Counted from the stretch's first letter, positions 8,775 through 17,757 are shown. The stretch is 64,000 nt of DNA from JACKNG01 sp040220855 (GCA_040220855.1 JAVJVZ010000044.1:67833-131832), one strand, 5' to 3'. Made by a program: numbers and translations. Notes: generated from the letters alone by a model not told the origin.

Positions 8775-10322
8775 TCAGCGAAACGTCCACACGAGCCCCG
8801 CGCAGAGCCCGGCGACGAGCAGCGCGCCGGCGTGCACGCTGCCTGGCAGGGCGTGCCACGTTGGCCGCGCAGACGGTTCCAGCGTGTCGACCGTCGGCGT
8901 TTCGCCGAGCACGCGCTGCCAGACGACGCAGGCGCCGAGCGTCAGGACGAACAGGATTGCCGCGAGCAGGGTGAAATGCACGTGCAGGAAGCCGGCTTGC
9001 ACGGCCATGAACGCGGTGAGGCTGAGCACGTGGCCGGTAGCCGTGCCCGCGCGCGCCGCGCGCGGCGCGGGACGCCGGCGCCGCAGTGCGAGCGCGAACA
9101 GCGCGACGAGCGGCGCGGTGACGTAGGCAAAGGCCTGCTGCAGGTAGGCGAAGAGGCCCTCGAAACTCGTGATTGCCGGCGCCCAGGCGACCGCCAGTGC
9201 CATCATCACGAGCGTGGTGAGGCGGCCCAGGCGACCGCTCTCGCGCGCCGACAGCGCGGGCCGCCGTGGCTTGACGAAGTCCATGATGACCAGGGTCGAG
9301 GCCGAGTTCAGCGCCGAATCGACGCTCGACATGATGGCCGCGATCAGCCCGGCGATCATGAGCCCGGCGAGGCCGGCCGGGGCATAGGTCGCGATGAGCC
9401 GCGGAAAGACCTCATCGGCGCGCTCGAGTTCGGGTATCAGGACCACCGCCATGGCCCCCGGCAACACCATCACGAACAGCGGCAACAGCTTGAGCAGTGC
9501 CGCCAGCACCATGCCGTGCCCGGCCGCGGCGAGGCTGCGGGCGCCAAGCACGCGTTGGGCGACGTACTGGTTCATCGTCCAGTAGTAGAAACCCATCACC
9601 GGTAATCCCAGCAGCGTGCCGAGCCAGGGTAACGCGGGATCGTCGAGCGGGCGCAGCAGCGAGAGGTGCCCGGCCGGCACCGCGGCGACGAAGCATGCCC
9701 ACGAGAAATCGAACTCGGCGAACACGATGAGGGTGAGCGTGAGCGATCCGGCGAGCAGGACCACCGTCTGCACGACGTCGGTGTAGACCACCGCGCGCAG
9801 GCCGCCGGCGGCGGTGTAGAGGCCGGCGATCACGGCAAGGCCGGCGCAGGTCCAGGCGAGAGACAGCCCCGGCACGAACAACCCGATCACCAGCGCTCCC
9901 GCGTAGAGCGAGCCGGCGGTGTCGACGACGATGCTGAGAAACAGCGAGGTGCCCGACAGGTAGCGCCGGGCGCTCGCGTCGAAGCGCTGCTCGAGGAACT
10001 CCGGCATGGTGGTGAGGCGCGCGGCGAGCAGGCGCGGGAACACGAGGTAGGCGCTCAGCAGCAGAATCAGTGCCGCCATCCACTCGTAGTTCGCCACCGC
10101 GATGCCGCTCTGCCACGCGGCGCCCGGCAACCCGATCAGCGTGGTCGAGGAGATGTTGGAAGCGAACAGCGAGAGCCCGATGACGCCGGCGCCGAGGGTG
10201 CGCCCGGCGAGAAACAGCTCGTCGTCGCGCGGCGCGCGCTGGTAGACGCGCACGCACACGCCGAGCACGAAGGCGGCGTACGCGGCCAGCACCAGGTAGT
10301 CGGCGTAGCCCAGGGCCGCCAC
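8775..10322 (-). CDS. Sodium:solute symporter family protein
   Basis: About 515 residues with some 13 hydrophobic segments, in the solute:sodium symporter (SSS) family that drives uptake of sugars, amino acids or osmolytes with Na+. SSS signatures include ASNISSTTLIGLPGAAW in the first third and the LAGRTLG element before it. The GTG start at 10322 is only 18 bases after the stop of the glucosylglycerol-phosphate synthase gene on the same strand, so it is probably the last gene of a three-gene operon. From that context it may take up glucosylglycerol or a precursor such as glucose. The substrate is inferred from neighbourhood alone; the N-terminal half looks most like the sugar (SGLT) branch. 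Confidence 0.88.
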   Translation of the reverse strand: MAALGYADYLVLAAYAAFVLGVCVRVYQRAPRDDELFLAGRTLGAGVIGLSLFASNISSTTLIGLPGAAWQSGIAVANYEWMAALILLLSAYLVFPRLLAARLTTMPEFLEQRFDASARRYLSGTSLFLSIVVDTAGSLYAGALVIGLFVPGLSLAWTCAGLAVIAGLYTAAGGLRAVVYTDVVQTVVLLAGSLTLTLIVFAEFDFSWACFVAAVPAGHLSLLRPLDDPALPWLGTLLGLPVMGFYYWTMNQYVAQRVLGARSLAAAGHGMVLAALLKLLPLFVMVLPGAMAVVLIPELERADEVFPRLIATYAPAGLAGLMIAGLIAAIMSSVDSALNSASTLVIMDFVKPRRPALSARESGRLGRLTTLVMMALAVAWAPAITSFEGLFAYLQQAFAYVTAPLVALFALALRRRRPAPRAARAGTATGHVLSLTAFMAVQAGFLHVHFTLLAAILFVLTLGACVVWQRVLGETPTVDTLEPSARPTWHALPGSVHAGALLVAGLCAGLVWTFR

Positions 10323-10340
10323 GCGCCCGGCACGAACGAA

Positions 10341-12620
10341 TCAGGCGGTAGCCGGCAATGCCCGCACGGGCGGCGTTGGCACGCCCACCGCCCGCGCGGC
10401 CTGCATGAACTCCTGCGCCCAGCTGTCGACGTCGTTGTATTCGACGATGTTGTAGAGCGTCGTCATCAGGTTGCGCGCTTCGCGTTCGTCGAGGCGCAAC
10501 GCGCGCAGCACGGCGTCGACGAGGTTACGCCGATCGTGCGGATTGGTGAGGATGGCACCATGCAGCTCGGCGGCCGCCCCGGTGAATTCCGACAGCACCA
10601 GCACGCCATGCCCCGCCAGCTTGAAGCGCGTCGCCACGTATTCCTTCGCGACCAGGTTTAGACCGTCGCGCAGCGGCGTGATCCACATGACGTCGGCGAT
10701 GGCGTACAGACCCACCAGCTCCTCGAACGGCAGCGCCTGGAACAGGAACTGCACCGGCACGTAACCGAGGCGGCCGAAGCGGCCGTTGATGCGCCCCACG
10801 CATTCGTCGATCTGCCGTTCCAGCTCACGGTAAATTGTCATCTCGCGCGCTGCCGGCACGCACACGTCGATGAGCGTGATGCGCCCGACCAGCTCGGGAT
10901 TCTCCTCGAGCAGCTGCTCGAAGGCCTGCAGCTTCTGCAGCACCCCCTTGGTGAAGTCGAGTCGCTCGACCGACAGGATCACCTGCATACCATCGTTCAT
11001 GCGCCGCAGCTCCTCGATGCGCGCGACGATTTCGTCGCGCTCGACGAGGCCGTCGATGCGCGCGATGTCGAGACCAACCGGGTGCGCGCCGAGCCGGAGC
11101 GCGTGATCATTGACTCGCATCGCAGTCGTCATGTGCTCGATGCCGACCGCACAACCATAGGTGAGGAAGCGCGGCGCACATCGCGTGCGCTCGAGCACCT
11201 CCACCGGCATCACGCCGCGCACACAGTCGATGAAGTTCTCGAGCTGGCGCGGGATGTGAAAGCCGATGTAATCGCACTGCATGAGGCTGCCGATGATGTC
11301 GTTGCGCCACGGCAGCACGTTGAAAACGTCGGCAGAGGGGAAGTAGGTGTGATGGAAGAACGCGATCTGGACGTCCGGGCGCAGCTCGCGCAGGAAACCC
11401 GGCACCATCCACAGGTTGTAGTCGTGGATCCACACGAGCGCGCCGTCGGCGGCCTCCTCGGCGGCATGGCGGGCGAACTTGCGGTTGATGTCGACGTAGA
11501 TTGCCCAGTGCTCTTCGTTGAACGCCGAGCGTTCCCAGAACGTGTGCAACAACGGCCAGAATGCCTCCTTGGAGAAGCGCTTGTAGAAGACGTCGACCTC
11601 GTGCTTGCTGAGCGGCACGCGCGAACACACCAGGTTCGGGTAGAGCGACTCGTCGACCACGGTACGCTTCTCGAAGCGCTCGGGTGCGTCCTCGTGCACC
11701 GACCAGGCGACCCAGGATCCCGCCGAGCGCGCCGACTTGAAGAAGCCGAGCAGGGTCGGCAGGATGCCGTTCGGCGAACGGTGCGGGTGACGCTGCACGA
11801 CGCCGTCGTCGTCGACCACCTCTTCGTAGGGCAGGCGATGGTAGAGCATCACGAGATCCGCCGCGCCCGGCGGCACCGCCTGCTTTCGCCCCCGGATACG
11901 CGCGGTATCGACGAAGTCGAAGTGCTCGAGCGCCTCGAGAATCCCACCGCACCCGGCGCGGCGCGCATGAAGGATATGCTCGCGCTCGCGCGTTTCGTAG
12001 AGCAGTTCCGGCTCCGAGCGGCCGACACACACGCCGCGGCAGCCGATCTTGTACATGCTGAGGTCGTTCAGCGTGTCGCCGGCGACCAGTACCTCGCCGA
12101 GGTCGATGCCGAGCAGCGCTGCCAGCTCGCGCACCGTCGAACCCTTGTTGATACCGCGCGGCAGGAAGTCCAGGTACCAGCTCGCGGAGTAGATGAGATC
12201 GCAGTCGCAGGCTTCGGCGATGCGCTTCACCTCGGCCATCACCCGCGCGAGCGAGTCCGGGTCCGAGTAGTACGAACAGCGGCGCTGCTGCGGCACGTCC
12301 TGGCGCAGCAGTTCGGGGAATGCACGCATCGCCTCGGCGATGCCCTGCTCGCCCGGCCAGCGCTCGTCGATGGCAGCCTGCAGGGGTTGCACCGGTTCGA
12401 GCGTGCGGCCATCGACGATTGTCGCGCCGACGTCACAGACGATGTAATCGGGACGCGCCAGCGAGGGGTCGGAAAGCAACGGACGCACGTGTTCGAGGCC
12501 GCGGCCGGTGACGTAGGCGAGGGTGATGTCGGGAGTTTCCTCGATCAGGCGGTAGAGGTGGTCACGGTCGGCGCGCGAGCCGCCTAGATAGGTGCCGTCG
12601 AGATCGGTAGCCAGGAGCAT
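10341..12620 (-). CDS. ggpS: Bifunctional glucosylglycerol-phosphate synthase/phosphatase (HAD + GT20)
   Basis: Predicted to make the compatible solute glucosylglycerol from ADP-glucose and glycerol 3-phosphate, then remove the phosphate. The first ~265 residues are a HAD phosphatase: the nucleophile motif DLDGT starts at Asp6 and a late motif reads GDTLNDLSMY. The rest is a GT20 glucosyltransferase (SPNGILPTLL, WIHDYNLWMVP, ERLDFTKGV, TPLRDGLNLVAKEY). HAD before GT20 is the order of the bacterial GgpPS enzymes; plain trehalose-6-phosphate synthases lack it, and plant TPS-TPP fusions have the phosphatase at the C-terminus. The ATG at 12620 has AGGAG upstream. A GH13_18 phosphorylase lies 56 bases upstream and an SSS transporter 18 bases downstream. 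Trehalose-phosphate synthesis remains the alternative. Confidence 0.82.
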   Translation of the reverse strand: MLLATDLDGTYLGGSRADRDHLYRLIEETPDITLAYVTGRGLEHVRPLLSDPSLARPDYIVCDVGATIVDGRTLEPVQPLQAAIDERWPGEQGIAEAMRAFPELLRQDVPQQRRCSYYSDPDSLARVMAEVKRIAEACDCDLIYSASWYLDFLPRGINKGSTVRELAALLGIDLGEVLVAGDTLNDLSMYKIGCRGVCVGRSEPELLYETREREHILHARRAGCGGILEALEHFDFVDTARIRGRKQAVPPGAADLVMLYHRLPYEEVVDDDGVVQRHPHRSPNGILPTLLGFFKSARSAGSWVAWSVHEDAPERFEKRTVVDESLYPNLVCSRVPLSKHEVDVFYKRFSKEAFWPLLHTFWERSAFNEEHWAIYVDINRKFARHAAEEAADGALVWIHDYNLWMVPGFLRELRPDVQIAFFHHTYFPSADVFNVLPWRNDIIGSLMQCDYIGFHIPRQLENFIDCVRGVMPVEVLERTRCAPRFLTYGCAVGIEHMTTAMRVNDHALRLGAHPVGLDIARIDGLVERDEIVARIEELRRMNDGMQVILSVERLDFTKGVLQKLQAFEQLLEENPELVGRITLIDVCVPAAREMTIYRELERQIDECVGRINGRFGRLGYVPVQFLFQALPFEELVGLYAIADVMWITPLRDGLNLVAKEYVATRFKLAGHGVLVLSEFTGAAAELHGAILTNPHDRRNLVDAVLRALRLDEREARNLMTTLYNIVEYNDVDSWAQEFMQAARAVGVPTPPVRALPATA

Positions 12621-12676
12621 GGTGGTCTCCTCTCTGGGTGAATGTCTGGTGGGCCGAGGGTGGCCGGTGCCCTCCC

Positions 12677-14116
12677 TCAGCAGCGCATCGACAGGCGGCG
12701 TCGCGTGTCGAGATCGAAGTAATCGATGGTGGCGCGCTTGAACATGAGATCGCAGAACAGCTCGCAGTGCGCCTCGCCCTTGCGCCAGGCCACTACCAGC
12801 GTGGCGTCGTTGGAATAATGCAGTTCGAAGTTGCCGTCGAACGCGGGGTAGGTATTGCGGAAGGCCATCAGCTTGAGCAGGCGCTTGACGGTCGGCGTCG
12901 CGAGTCGCGCCTCGACCTCGGGCAACGTGAAGTAGTGGCGATTGATGTCGCGCGGTTCGCCGCTCTCGGCGCACAGCGCCTCCTCGTTGGTGCCGCACAG
13001 AAGCCCGACGTAATAGACCTGGGGAATCCCCGGCGTGAACAGCTGGATGGCGCGCGCGCACACGTAGGCATCGTCGTTGCGCTTGAGCGCGTCGTAGAAG
13101 GTACAGGTGAGCTGGTAGATGGCGCCCACCGAGTGCACGCTGGCGGCCGAGCCACGCATGATCGGGTCGGCACTGCGTTGGATGACGTTGTCGACGAGAT
13201 CCTGCACACGTTCCGCGGGCAGCAGGTCCTCGACATCGGGAATGCAGATACCGTCGTGGGTATCGAGCACCGTCACCTGGTTGCGCGGACAGGTGCGCAG
13301 CCAGTTCTTCAGGTAGCGGCTGTTGGCATCGAGCAGGGCGTAGAGCACCAGCGGTGGCAGCGCGAACGCGTAGGGACGCATGTCGCGCTGCCCGATGGCG
13401 CTCTGGTAGCTCGGATGATCATGGACTTCGGGCAGGATCTCGGCGCCATGCGCACGGGCTGTCTCGTTGGCCCAGTCGAGGATCTGGTAGACGTCGGGCT
13501 CGACCAGGAAGCAGCTCGTGCCGACCCGCTTGGTGGTGTAACCGAAGGCGTCGAGCCGGAACAGCTTGACCCCACGCGCGGCGAGGAAGGCAATGATGTC
13601 ACCGACGAAGCGATAGGTCTGCTCGTTGGTGTAATCGAGGTCGATCTGGCGCTCGGTGAACGTGCACCACACGCGGTCTGCCGTGCCGTCGCCGAAGGTC
13701 ACCTCGCGAAACGGCACCTTCTCCTTGCGGATGTGAATCTTGGCGAGGTCGTCAGGGGAGATCTCGGGCAGGTCGCTCAGGCAGACGAACAGGCCGGCGT
13801 GCTCCGAGTCACGGCCACGCGCGAGGAAGTCCTGGAATTCCGCCGATTCGTCGGAGATGTGATTGAGCGTGACGTCGAGGCACAGATCGTAGTTGGCGGC
13901 GATCGCCTCGAGGTCGGCCCAGCTGCCGTAGGCGGGGTCGATGTCCTTGTGCGAGATCGGCGAGAAGCCACCGTCGGCATTCGAGGGATAGGGCGGCAGT
14001 ACGTGCACGCCCCCGACCGCGGCATGAAAGTAGTTATCGAGCGCGAAACGGAGGTCCGCAAGACCGGAGCCGATACGATTCGGATAGGCGATGAGCTGGC
14101 AGGTGTTCTTCAGCAA
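12677..14116 (-). CDS. GH13 subfamily 18 sugar phosphorylase (sucrose/glucosylglycerol phosphorylase type)
   Basis: Phosphorolyses an alpha-glucoside to alpha-glucose 1-phosphate. Compared with sucrose phosphorylase, the nucleophile is Asp189 (FRLDAFG), the acid/base Glu230 (LPEVHD) and the third carboxylate Asp288 (LDTHDGI). No ATG fits: similarity begins at LLKNTCQLIAYPNRIGS, so a TTG at 14116 is the best start, giving 479 residues. The frame stays open upstream with no family similarity. Placed directly before ggpS, it most likely recycles glucosylglycerol, an activity known in this subfamily; sucrose or glucosylglycerate are alternatives. The loop before the conserved YQ (SVHSVGAIYQ) differs from sucrose phosphorylase. 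Family call strong, acceptor uncertain. Confidence 0.83.
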   Translation of the reverse strand: MLKNTCQLIAYPNRIGSGLADLRFALDNYFHAAVGGVHVLPPYPSNADGGFSPISHKDIDPAYGSWADLEAIAANYDLCLDVTLNHISDESAEFQDFLARGRDSEHAGLFVCLSDLPEISPDDLAKIHIRKEKVPFREVTFGDGTADRVWCTFTERQIDLDYTNEQTYRFVGDIIAFLAARGVKLFRLDAFGYTTKRVGTSCFLVEPDVYQILDWANETARAHGAEILPEVHDHPSYQSAIGQRDMRPYAFALPPLVLYALLDANSRYLKNWLRTCPRNQVTVLDTHDGICIPDVEDLLPAERVQDLVDNVIQRSADPIMRGSAASVHSVGAIYQLTCTFYDALKRNDDAYVCARAIQLFTPGIPQVYYVGLLCGTNEEALCAESGEPRDINRHYFTLPEVEARLATPTVKRLLKLMAFRNTYPAFDGNFELHYSNDATLVVAWRKGEAHCELFCDLMFKRATIDYFDLDTRRRLSMRC

Positions 14117-14547
14117 GGTCCCGGGGCGCGCCGCGCGCCGCTGCTGGCATTGAAGCGAAGGAAGCCAGAAGCGTGCCAGCGCGGCTCCACGCCGCGTGCG
14201 CAGCGGCAATAAACGCCGCGCTGGACGCAGGAATCGTACTTCGGCGAACACCTGCCCATGACGCGCACGGCCAGCGCGGCGCCCCGAAAACGTGCACGTG
14301 ACGTCCCGTGATGGTGCAATGCGCGCCGCCGTGCCGACCGTGTGCGGCCACGTGGCGGCATCGACGCATGCGGCTCGCCACTTGCATGGACCATTGCCGA
14401 GGCCACCGCAAGCCCCTGGACGAACCGGATTGTTAAAACTTGCTGAATTCCGGACCGCGCTCACGGCGCGACGATCGCGGCCCGGTCACAATGCGGCCGC
14501 ATAGTCACAACGAACACCTCGCGCACGAATACGCAAAGGAGCCCCTC
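14117..14547. other. Divergent intergenic region between phosphorylase and fbp
   Basis: About 430 bases without a convincing gene between two divergently read genes. Most of it is GC-rich and continues as an open frame in front of the phosphorylase with no recognisable protein. The only AT-rich spot, TTGTTAAAACTT at 14430-14441, lies about 105 bases before the fbp start and could be part of a promoter. No riboswitch or operator was recognised. Confidence 0.4.
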
Positions 14548-15576
14548 ATGGCAGAGCCCGCTTCCGTCGTCGTCCAGCTACGCAACCGCCCGGCGCCGCA
14601 GACGCTGCAGAATCATCTTCTCGCCGCCGAGCGCGCCGCCCGCACCGACGGCAGCCGTTCGCTGAGCTGGATCGTCTCCGCCATCTCGAGCGCCTCGAAG
14701 ATGATCGCGGCGCGTCTGCGCACCGCCGGCATCGACGGCACGCTCGGTGCGGTCGGTGAAATCAACGTGCAGGGCGAAGCCCAGCAGGCGCTCGACGTCA
14801 TTGCCAACGAGGTCCTCATCAGCGAGCTGCAGGCGCGCGAGGGCGTGGTGGTGCTGGGCTCCGAGGAGAACGACGACCTCATCGTGGTCGACGCAGCGCC
14901 GGCCCACGGCTGCCGCTACGCGGTGTTATTCGATCCTCTCGACGGCTCCTCGAATCTCGATGTCGGCGGCAGCGTCGGCACCATCTTCTCGATCTACGAG
15001 GTCGACGCGGGCGAAGAGACGAGCCTGCAACCCGGTCGCCGCCAGGTCGCCGCCGGGTACGTGCTCTACGGCCCTTCGACCATCTTCGTGATGACACTCG
15101 GCGCCGGCGTCGACATGTTCGTGCTCGATCCCGCCATCGGCAACTACGTGCGCGTCGGCGAGCAGGTGAAGATACCCAGGCGCGGCAAGACCTACTCGGT
15201 CAACGAGGCCAACGCGTCCGGCTTCCCGGCCGGATACCGGCGCTTCCTCGAGAACTGCCGGCGGCAGGGTTACGGCAGCCGCTACGCCGGCGCCATGGTC
15301 GCCGATGTCCATCGCGTGCTGCTCAAGGGCGGCGTGTTCCTCTATCCACCGACCGCGCAGGCGCCGAAAGGCAAGCTGCGCCTGATGTACGAGGCCAACC
15401 CGATGGCCTGGATCATCGAGCAGGCCGGTGGTCGCGGTGACACCGGAGACGGCGACATCCTCGACGTCGCGCCGTCCTCCCTGCACGAACGCGTGCCGGT
15501 AATCCTCGGCAGCGCGCAGGACGTCGCCGCGCTGTGCGCGGAAATCGCGCGCGACCGCCACGTCAACGGCGAGTGA
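14548..15576 (+). CDS. fbp: Class I fructose-1,6-bisphosphatase
   Basis: Gluconeogenic enzyme that hydrolyses fructose 1,6-bisphosphate to fructose 6-phosphate in the cytoplasm. The metal-binding motif DPLDGSSNLDVGG, GSEENDD before it, and the substrate-site segments YVLYGPST and KLRLMYEANPM are diagnostic of class I. The ATG at 14548 is preceded by AAAGGAG at 14535-14541 (6-base spacer), so the open frame upstream to 14440 is not used. At 342 residues it has normal length. It is divergent from the glucosylglycerol operon; it would supply hexose phosphate for ADP-glucose, but regulation in common is only a guess. Confidence 0.97.
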   Translation: MAEPASVVVQLRNRPAPQTLQNHLLAAERAARTDGSRSLSWIVSAISSASKMIAARLRTAGIDGTLGAVGEINVQGEAQQALDVIANEVLISELQAREGVVVLGSEENDDLIVVDAAPAHGCRYAVLFDPLDGSSNLDVGGSVGTIFSIYEVDAGEETSLQPGRRQVAAGYVLYGPSTIFVMTLGAGVDMFVLDPAIGNYVRVGEQVKIPRRGKTYSVNEANASGFPAGYRRFLENCRRQGYGSRYAGAMVADVHRVLLKGGVFLYPPTAQAPKGKLRLMYEANPMAWIIEQAGGRGDTGDGDILDVAPSSLHERVPVILGSAQDVAALCAEIARDRHVNGE

Positions 15577-15582
15577 ACACCG

Positions 15583-15611
15583 CGGGCCCGGTGCGCGGCG
15601 CATCGGGCCCG
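15583..15611. terminator. Strong hairpin between fbp and the TetR gene
   Basis: CGGGCCCG (15583-15590) pairs with the identical palindrome at 15604-15611. The stem continues through one G-T wobble and TGCG/CGCA to a CGG loop, giving about 13 base pairs. It starts 7 bases after the fbp stop and lies before the end of the convergent TetR gene. No clear T-tract. Confidence 0.6.
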
Positions 15612-15660
15612 GCGTCGTCCCGCCTCGCGCGGCGCCGGGGACGCGCCGCGCCGGCCCGAT

Positions 15661-16242
15661 TCAGGGCCTGAAATCGTCTACCACCGCGTCGATCAGCGCG
15701 GCATCGGGCGGCACCTGCCCACCCAGCATGAGCACGGCGAGCCCGTGCACCAGCGCCCAGGCCTGGACCACCGTCACCGTACGTTCGGCCGTGCTCGCGC
15801 CCGGGCGAAGCGCCGCGACGTGGTCGAGCAGAAGCCGCTTGGCGCGGTTCACCGGCGCCCCGTCCGCTGCGTCCGCCGTTGCGGCCGCCGCGTGCGCACG
15901 ACTCGACATGAGCCGGAACAGCGCGGGATTGGCGAGAGCGAAGTGCACGTAGGCGCGGCCGCTGGCGCGGAATGCCGCGCGGCGGTCGGACAAGCCGGCA
16001 GCAGCGGCTTGCTGGGCATCGGCGAGGCGCTCGTAGCCTTCCACCACGAGCGCTGCGTAGAGTGCGTCCTTGTCCGGGAAATGCCGGTACACCGCGGTCG
16101 CGCTGACGCCGCTCAGCCGCGCCACCTCGCGCAGGCTGAACTCGCCGGCGCTGCCCTGCTCGAGCAGCGCGAGCGCGTTGAGGACCAGCGCGCGTCGCAG
16201 GTCGCCATGGTGATAAGCAGCTCGGGGCTCGTCGGCATTCAC
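15661..16242 (-). CDS. TetR/AcrR family transcriptional regulator
   Basis: A 193-residue one-component regulator. The N-terminal helix-turn-helix is clear (FSLREVARLSGVSATAVYRH, about residues 37-56), preceded by the usual AYHHGDLRRALV start of the family; the C-terminal half is a ligand-binding domain of the WHG type. The start is GTG at 16242. It is divergent from the carotenoid oxygenase gene. The 75 bases between the two starts hold two similar 15-base sites (16243-16257 and 16271-16285), one touching its own start codon, so it probably represses both itself and the oxygenase. The inducer is unknown. Confidence 0.92.
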   Translation of the reverse strand: MNADEPRAAYHHGDLRRALVLNALALLEQGSAGEFSLREVARLSGVSATAVYRHFPDKDALYAALVVEGYERLADAQQAAAAGLSDRRAAFRASGRAYVHFALANPALFRLMSSRAHAAAATADAADGAPVNRAKRLLLDHVAALRPGASTAERTVTVVQAWALVHGLAVLMLGGQVPPDAALIDAVVDDFRP

Positions 16243-16285
16243 GTTGACAACGTTAACATGTCGCGCTTAAGTTAACGTCGTAAAC
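16243..16285. promoter_or_regulatory. Two probable TetR operator sites
   Basis: GTTGACAACGTTAAC (16243-16257) and GTTAACGTCGTAAAC (16271-16285) agree at 11 of 15 positions and repeat with a 28-base spacing. Within the pair, ACGTTAAC (16250-16257) and GTTAACGT (16271-16278) also form a perfect inverted repeat. This AT-rich patch lies between the divergent TetR and carotenoid oxygenase starts, where an autoregulator would bind. Confidence 0.6.
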
Positions 16286-16317
16286 ATTGAGCCGCTGAGC
16301 GGCACGAGGAGTTCGCC

Positions 16318-17757
16318 ATGGCCGGTTACGTCGAGAAGCTGATTCGTTCCTCCGTTGCCACCGGCGCGCGTGGCATCGCGCGTGCGGCCAATGCCGTGCG
16401 CACGCGCCGCGACCCGCATCCCTACCTGAGCGGCATCCATGCACCGCTCGGCGAGGAACTCACCCTCGGCGCACTCGAGGTCGACGGCATGCTGCCGCGC
16501 GAACTCGACGGTCGCTACCTGCGCATCGGCCCCAATCCCCTGGTCCGACCCAACCCCGCGACCCACCACTGGTTCGTCGGTGACGGCATGGTGCATGGCA
16601 TCCGCCTGCAAGACGGCAAGGCGCTGTGGTACCGCAACCGTTGGATCCGTTCCGCCGGTGTCAGCAGCGCGCTAGGCGAACCCGCGGTACCTGCGCCGCC
16701 GCGGTGCGAGCGCGGCGTGGTGAATACCAATGTCATCGTCCACGCGGGCCGTACCCTGGCCCTGGTCGAAGCCGGTACCGCACCGGTCGAGCTCGCCGAG
16801 ACGCTCGAGACGCGTGGCTACGACGACTTCGGGGGCAGCCTCGCCGGCCCCTACTCGGCGCATCCACATCGGGACCCGGCCACCGGCGAGTTGCACGCGG
16901 TGTGCTACCGCGGCGATGTGCAGGACACCGTGTGGCACACCGTGGTCGATGCCGCGGGCCGGGTCGTGCGCGAGGAGCCCATCCCGGTACAGCACGGCCC
17001 ATGCATCCACGACTGCGCGATCACGCCGCGCTACGTCATCGTGCTCGACCTGCCGGTGACCTTCTCCATGAGCATGCTGCTCGGCGGTCACCCCTTCCCC
17101 TACCACTGGAACCCCGCGCACGCCGCGCGCGTCGGCCTGCTGCCGCGTCATGGCCGCGCGGCGGACATTCGCTGGTACGCCGTCGATCCCTGCTACGTGT
17201 TCCACCCTGTCAACGCGTTCGAGCGCGACGACGGCAGCGTCGTCGTCGATGTCGTTGCCCATGACCGCATGTTCGACCACGACCTCGATGGCCCCGGCGG
17301 CTCGCGCATGAGCTTCGAACGCTGGACGCTCGCGTCGCACGCCAGTGCCGTGGCGCGCCACGTCTACGATGATACCGGACAGGAATTCCCCCGCTGCGAC
17401 GAACGCCGCACCGGGCAGGCCTACCGCTACGCCTACACGATGGCGGCGGCCATGCCGGCGCGCGGACTCGTCGCCGATACGCGCCTGTTCCGCCATGACC
17501 TCGAAAGCGGTGTACGCGCGGCGCACGACTTCGGCCCGCGCCGTCACCCGGGCGAGTTCGTCTTCGTGCCCCGCGCGGGCGCGGCGGGAGAGACCGATGG
17601 CTGGCTGCTCGGCCTCGTCGTCGACATGAACGACGAGACGACTACGCTCGAGGTACTCGACGCCGCCGACTTCACCGCGCCCGCTGTTGCCAGCGTGCGC
17701 CTGCCCCACCGCGTGCCGCCGGGTTTTCACGGCAACTGGGCGCCGGCAGGGGACTGA
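16318..17757 (+). CDS. Carotenoid oxygenase family protein
   Basis: Non-heme iron dioxygenase that cleaves a C=C bond in carotenoids, apocarotenoids or stilbenes such as lignostilbene. All four iron-ligand histidines of the seven-bladed propeller are present: His182 (SAHPHRD), His231 (IHDCAIT), His296 (FHPVNAFE) and His471 (GFHGNW). The second-shell glutamate region also looks intact. At 479 residues it has normal length. GAGGAG at 16306-16311 serves the ATG at 16318. It is divergent from a TetR gene, with likely operators between them. No carotenoid biosynthesis genes are in the window, so cleavage of an imported lignin-derived stilbene is as likely as carotenoid cleavage. Confidence 0.92.
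   Translation: MAGYVEKLIRSSVATGARGIARAANAVRTRRDPHPYLSGIHAPLGEELTLGALEVDGMLPRELDGRYLRIGPNPLVRPNPATHHWFVGDGMVHGIRLQDGKALWYRNRWIRSAGVSSALGEPAVPAPPRCERGVVNTNVIVHAGRTLALVEAGTAPVELAETLETRGYDDFGGSLAGPYSAHPHRDPATGELHAVCYRGDVQDTVWHTVVDAAGRVVREEPIPVQHGPCIHDCAITPRYVIVLDLPVTFSMSMLLGGHPFPYHWNPAHAARVGLLPRHGRAADIRWYAVDPCYVFHPVNAFERDDGSVVVDVVAHDRMFDHDLDGPGGSRMSFERWTLASHASAVARHVYDDTGQEFPRCDERRTGQAYRYAYTMAAAMPARGLVADTRLFRHDLESGVRAAHDFGPRRHPGEFVFVPRAGAAGETDGWLLGLVVDMNDETTTLEVLDAADFTAPAVASVRLPHRVPPGFHGNWAPAGD

Noticed and set aside
11082..12587. A 501-codon + strand frame opposite ggpS
   Set aside because: Composition is typical of an antisense shadow; the - strand protein has all HAD and GT20 motifs.
14117..14464. 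N-terminal extension of the GH13_18 phosphorylase to an ATG at 14464
   Set aside because: About 115 residues without similarity, Arg-rich; family similarity begins exactly at the TTG at 14116.
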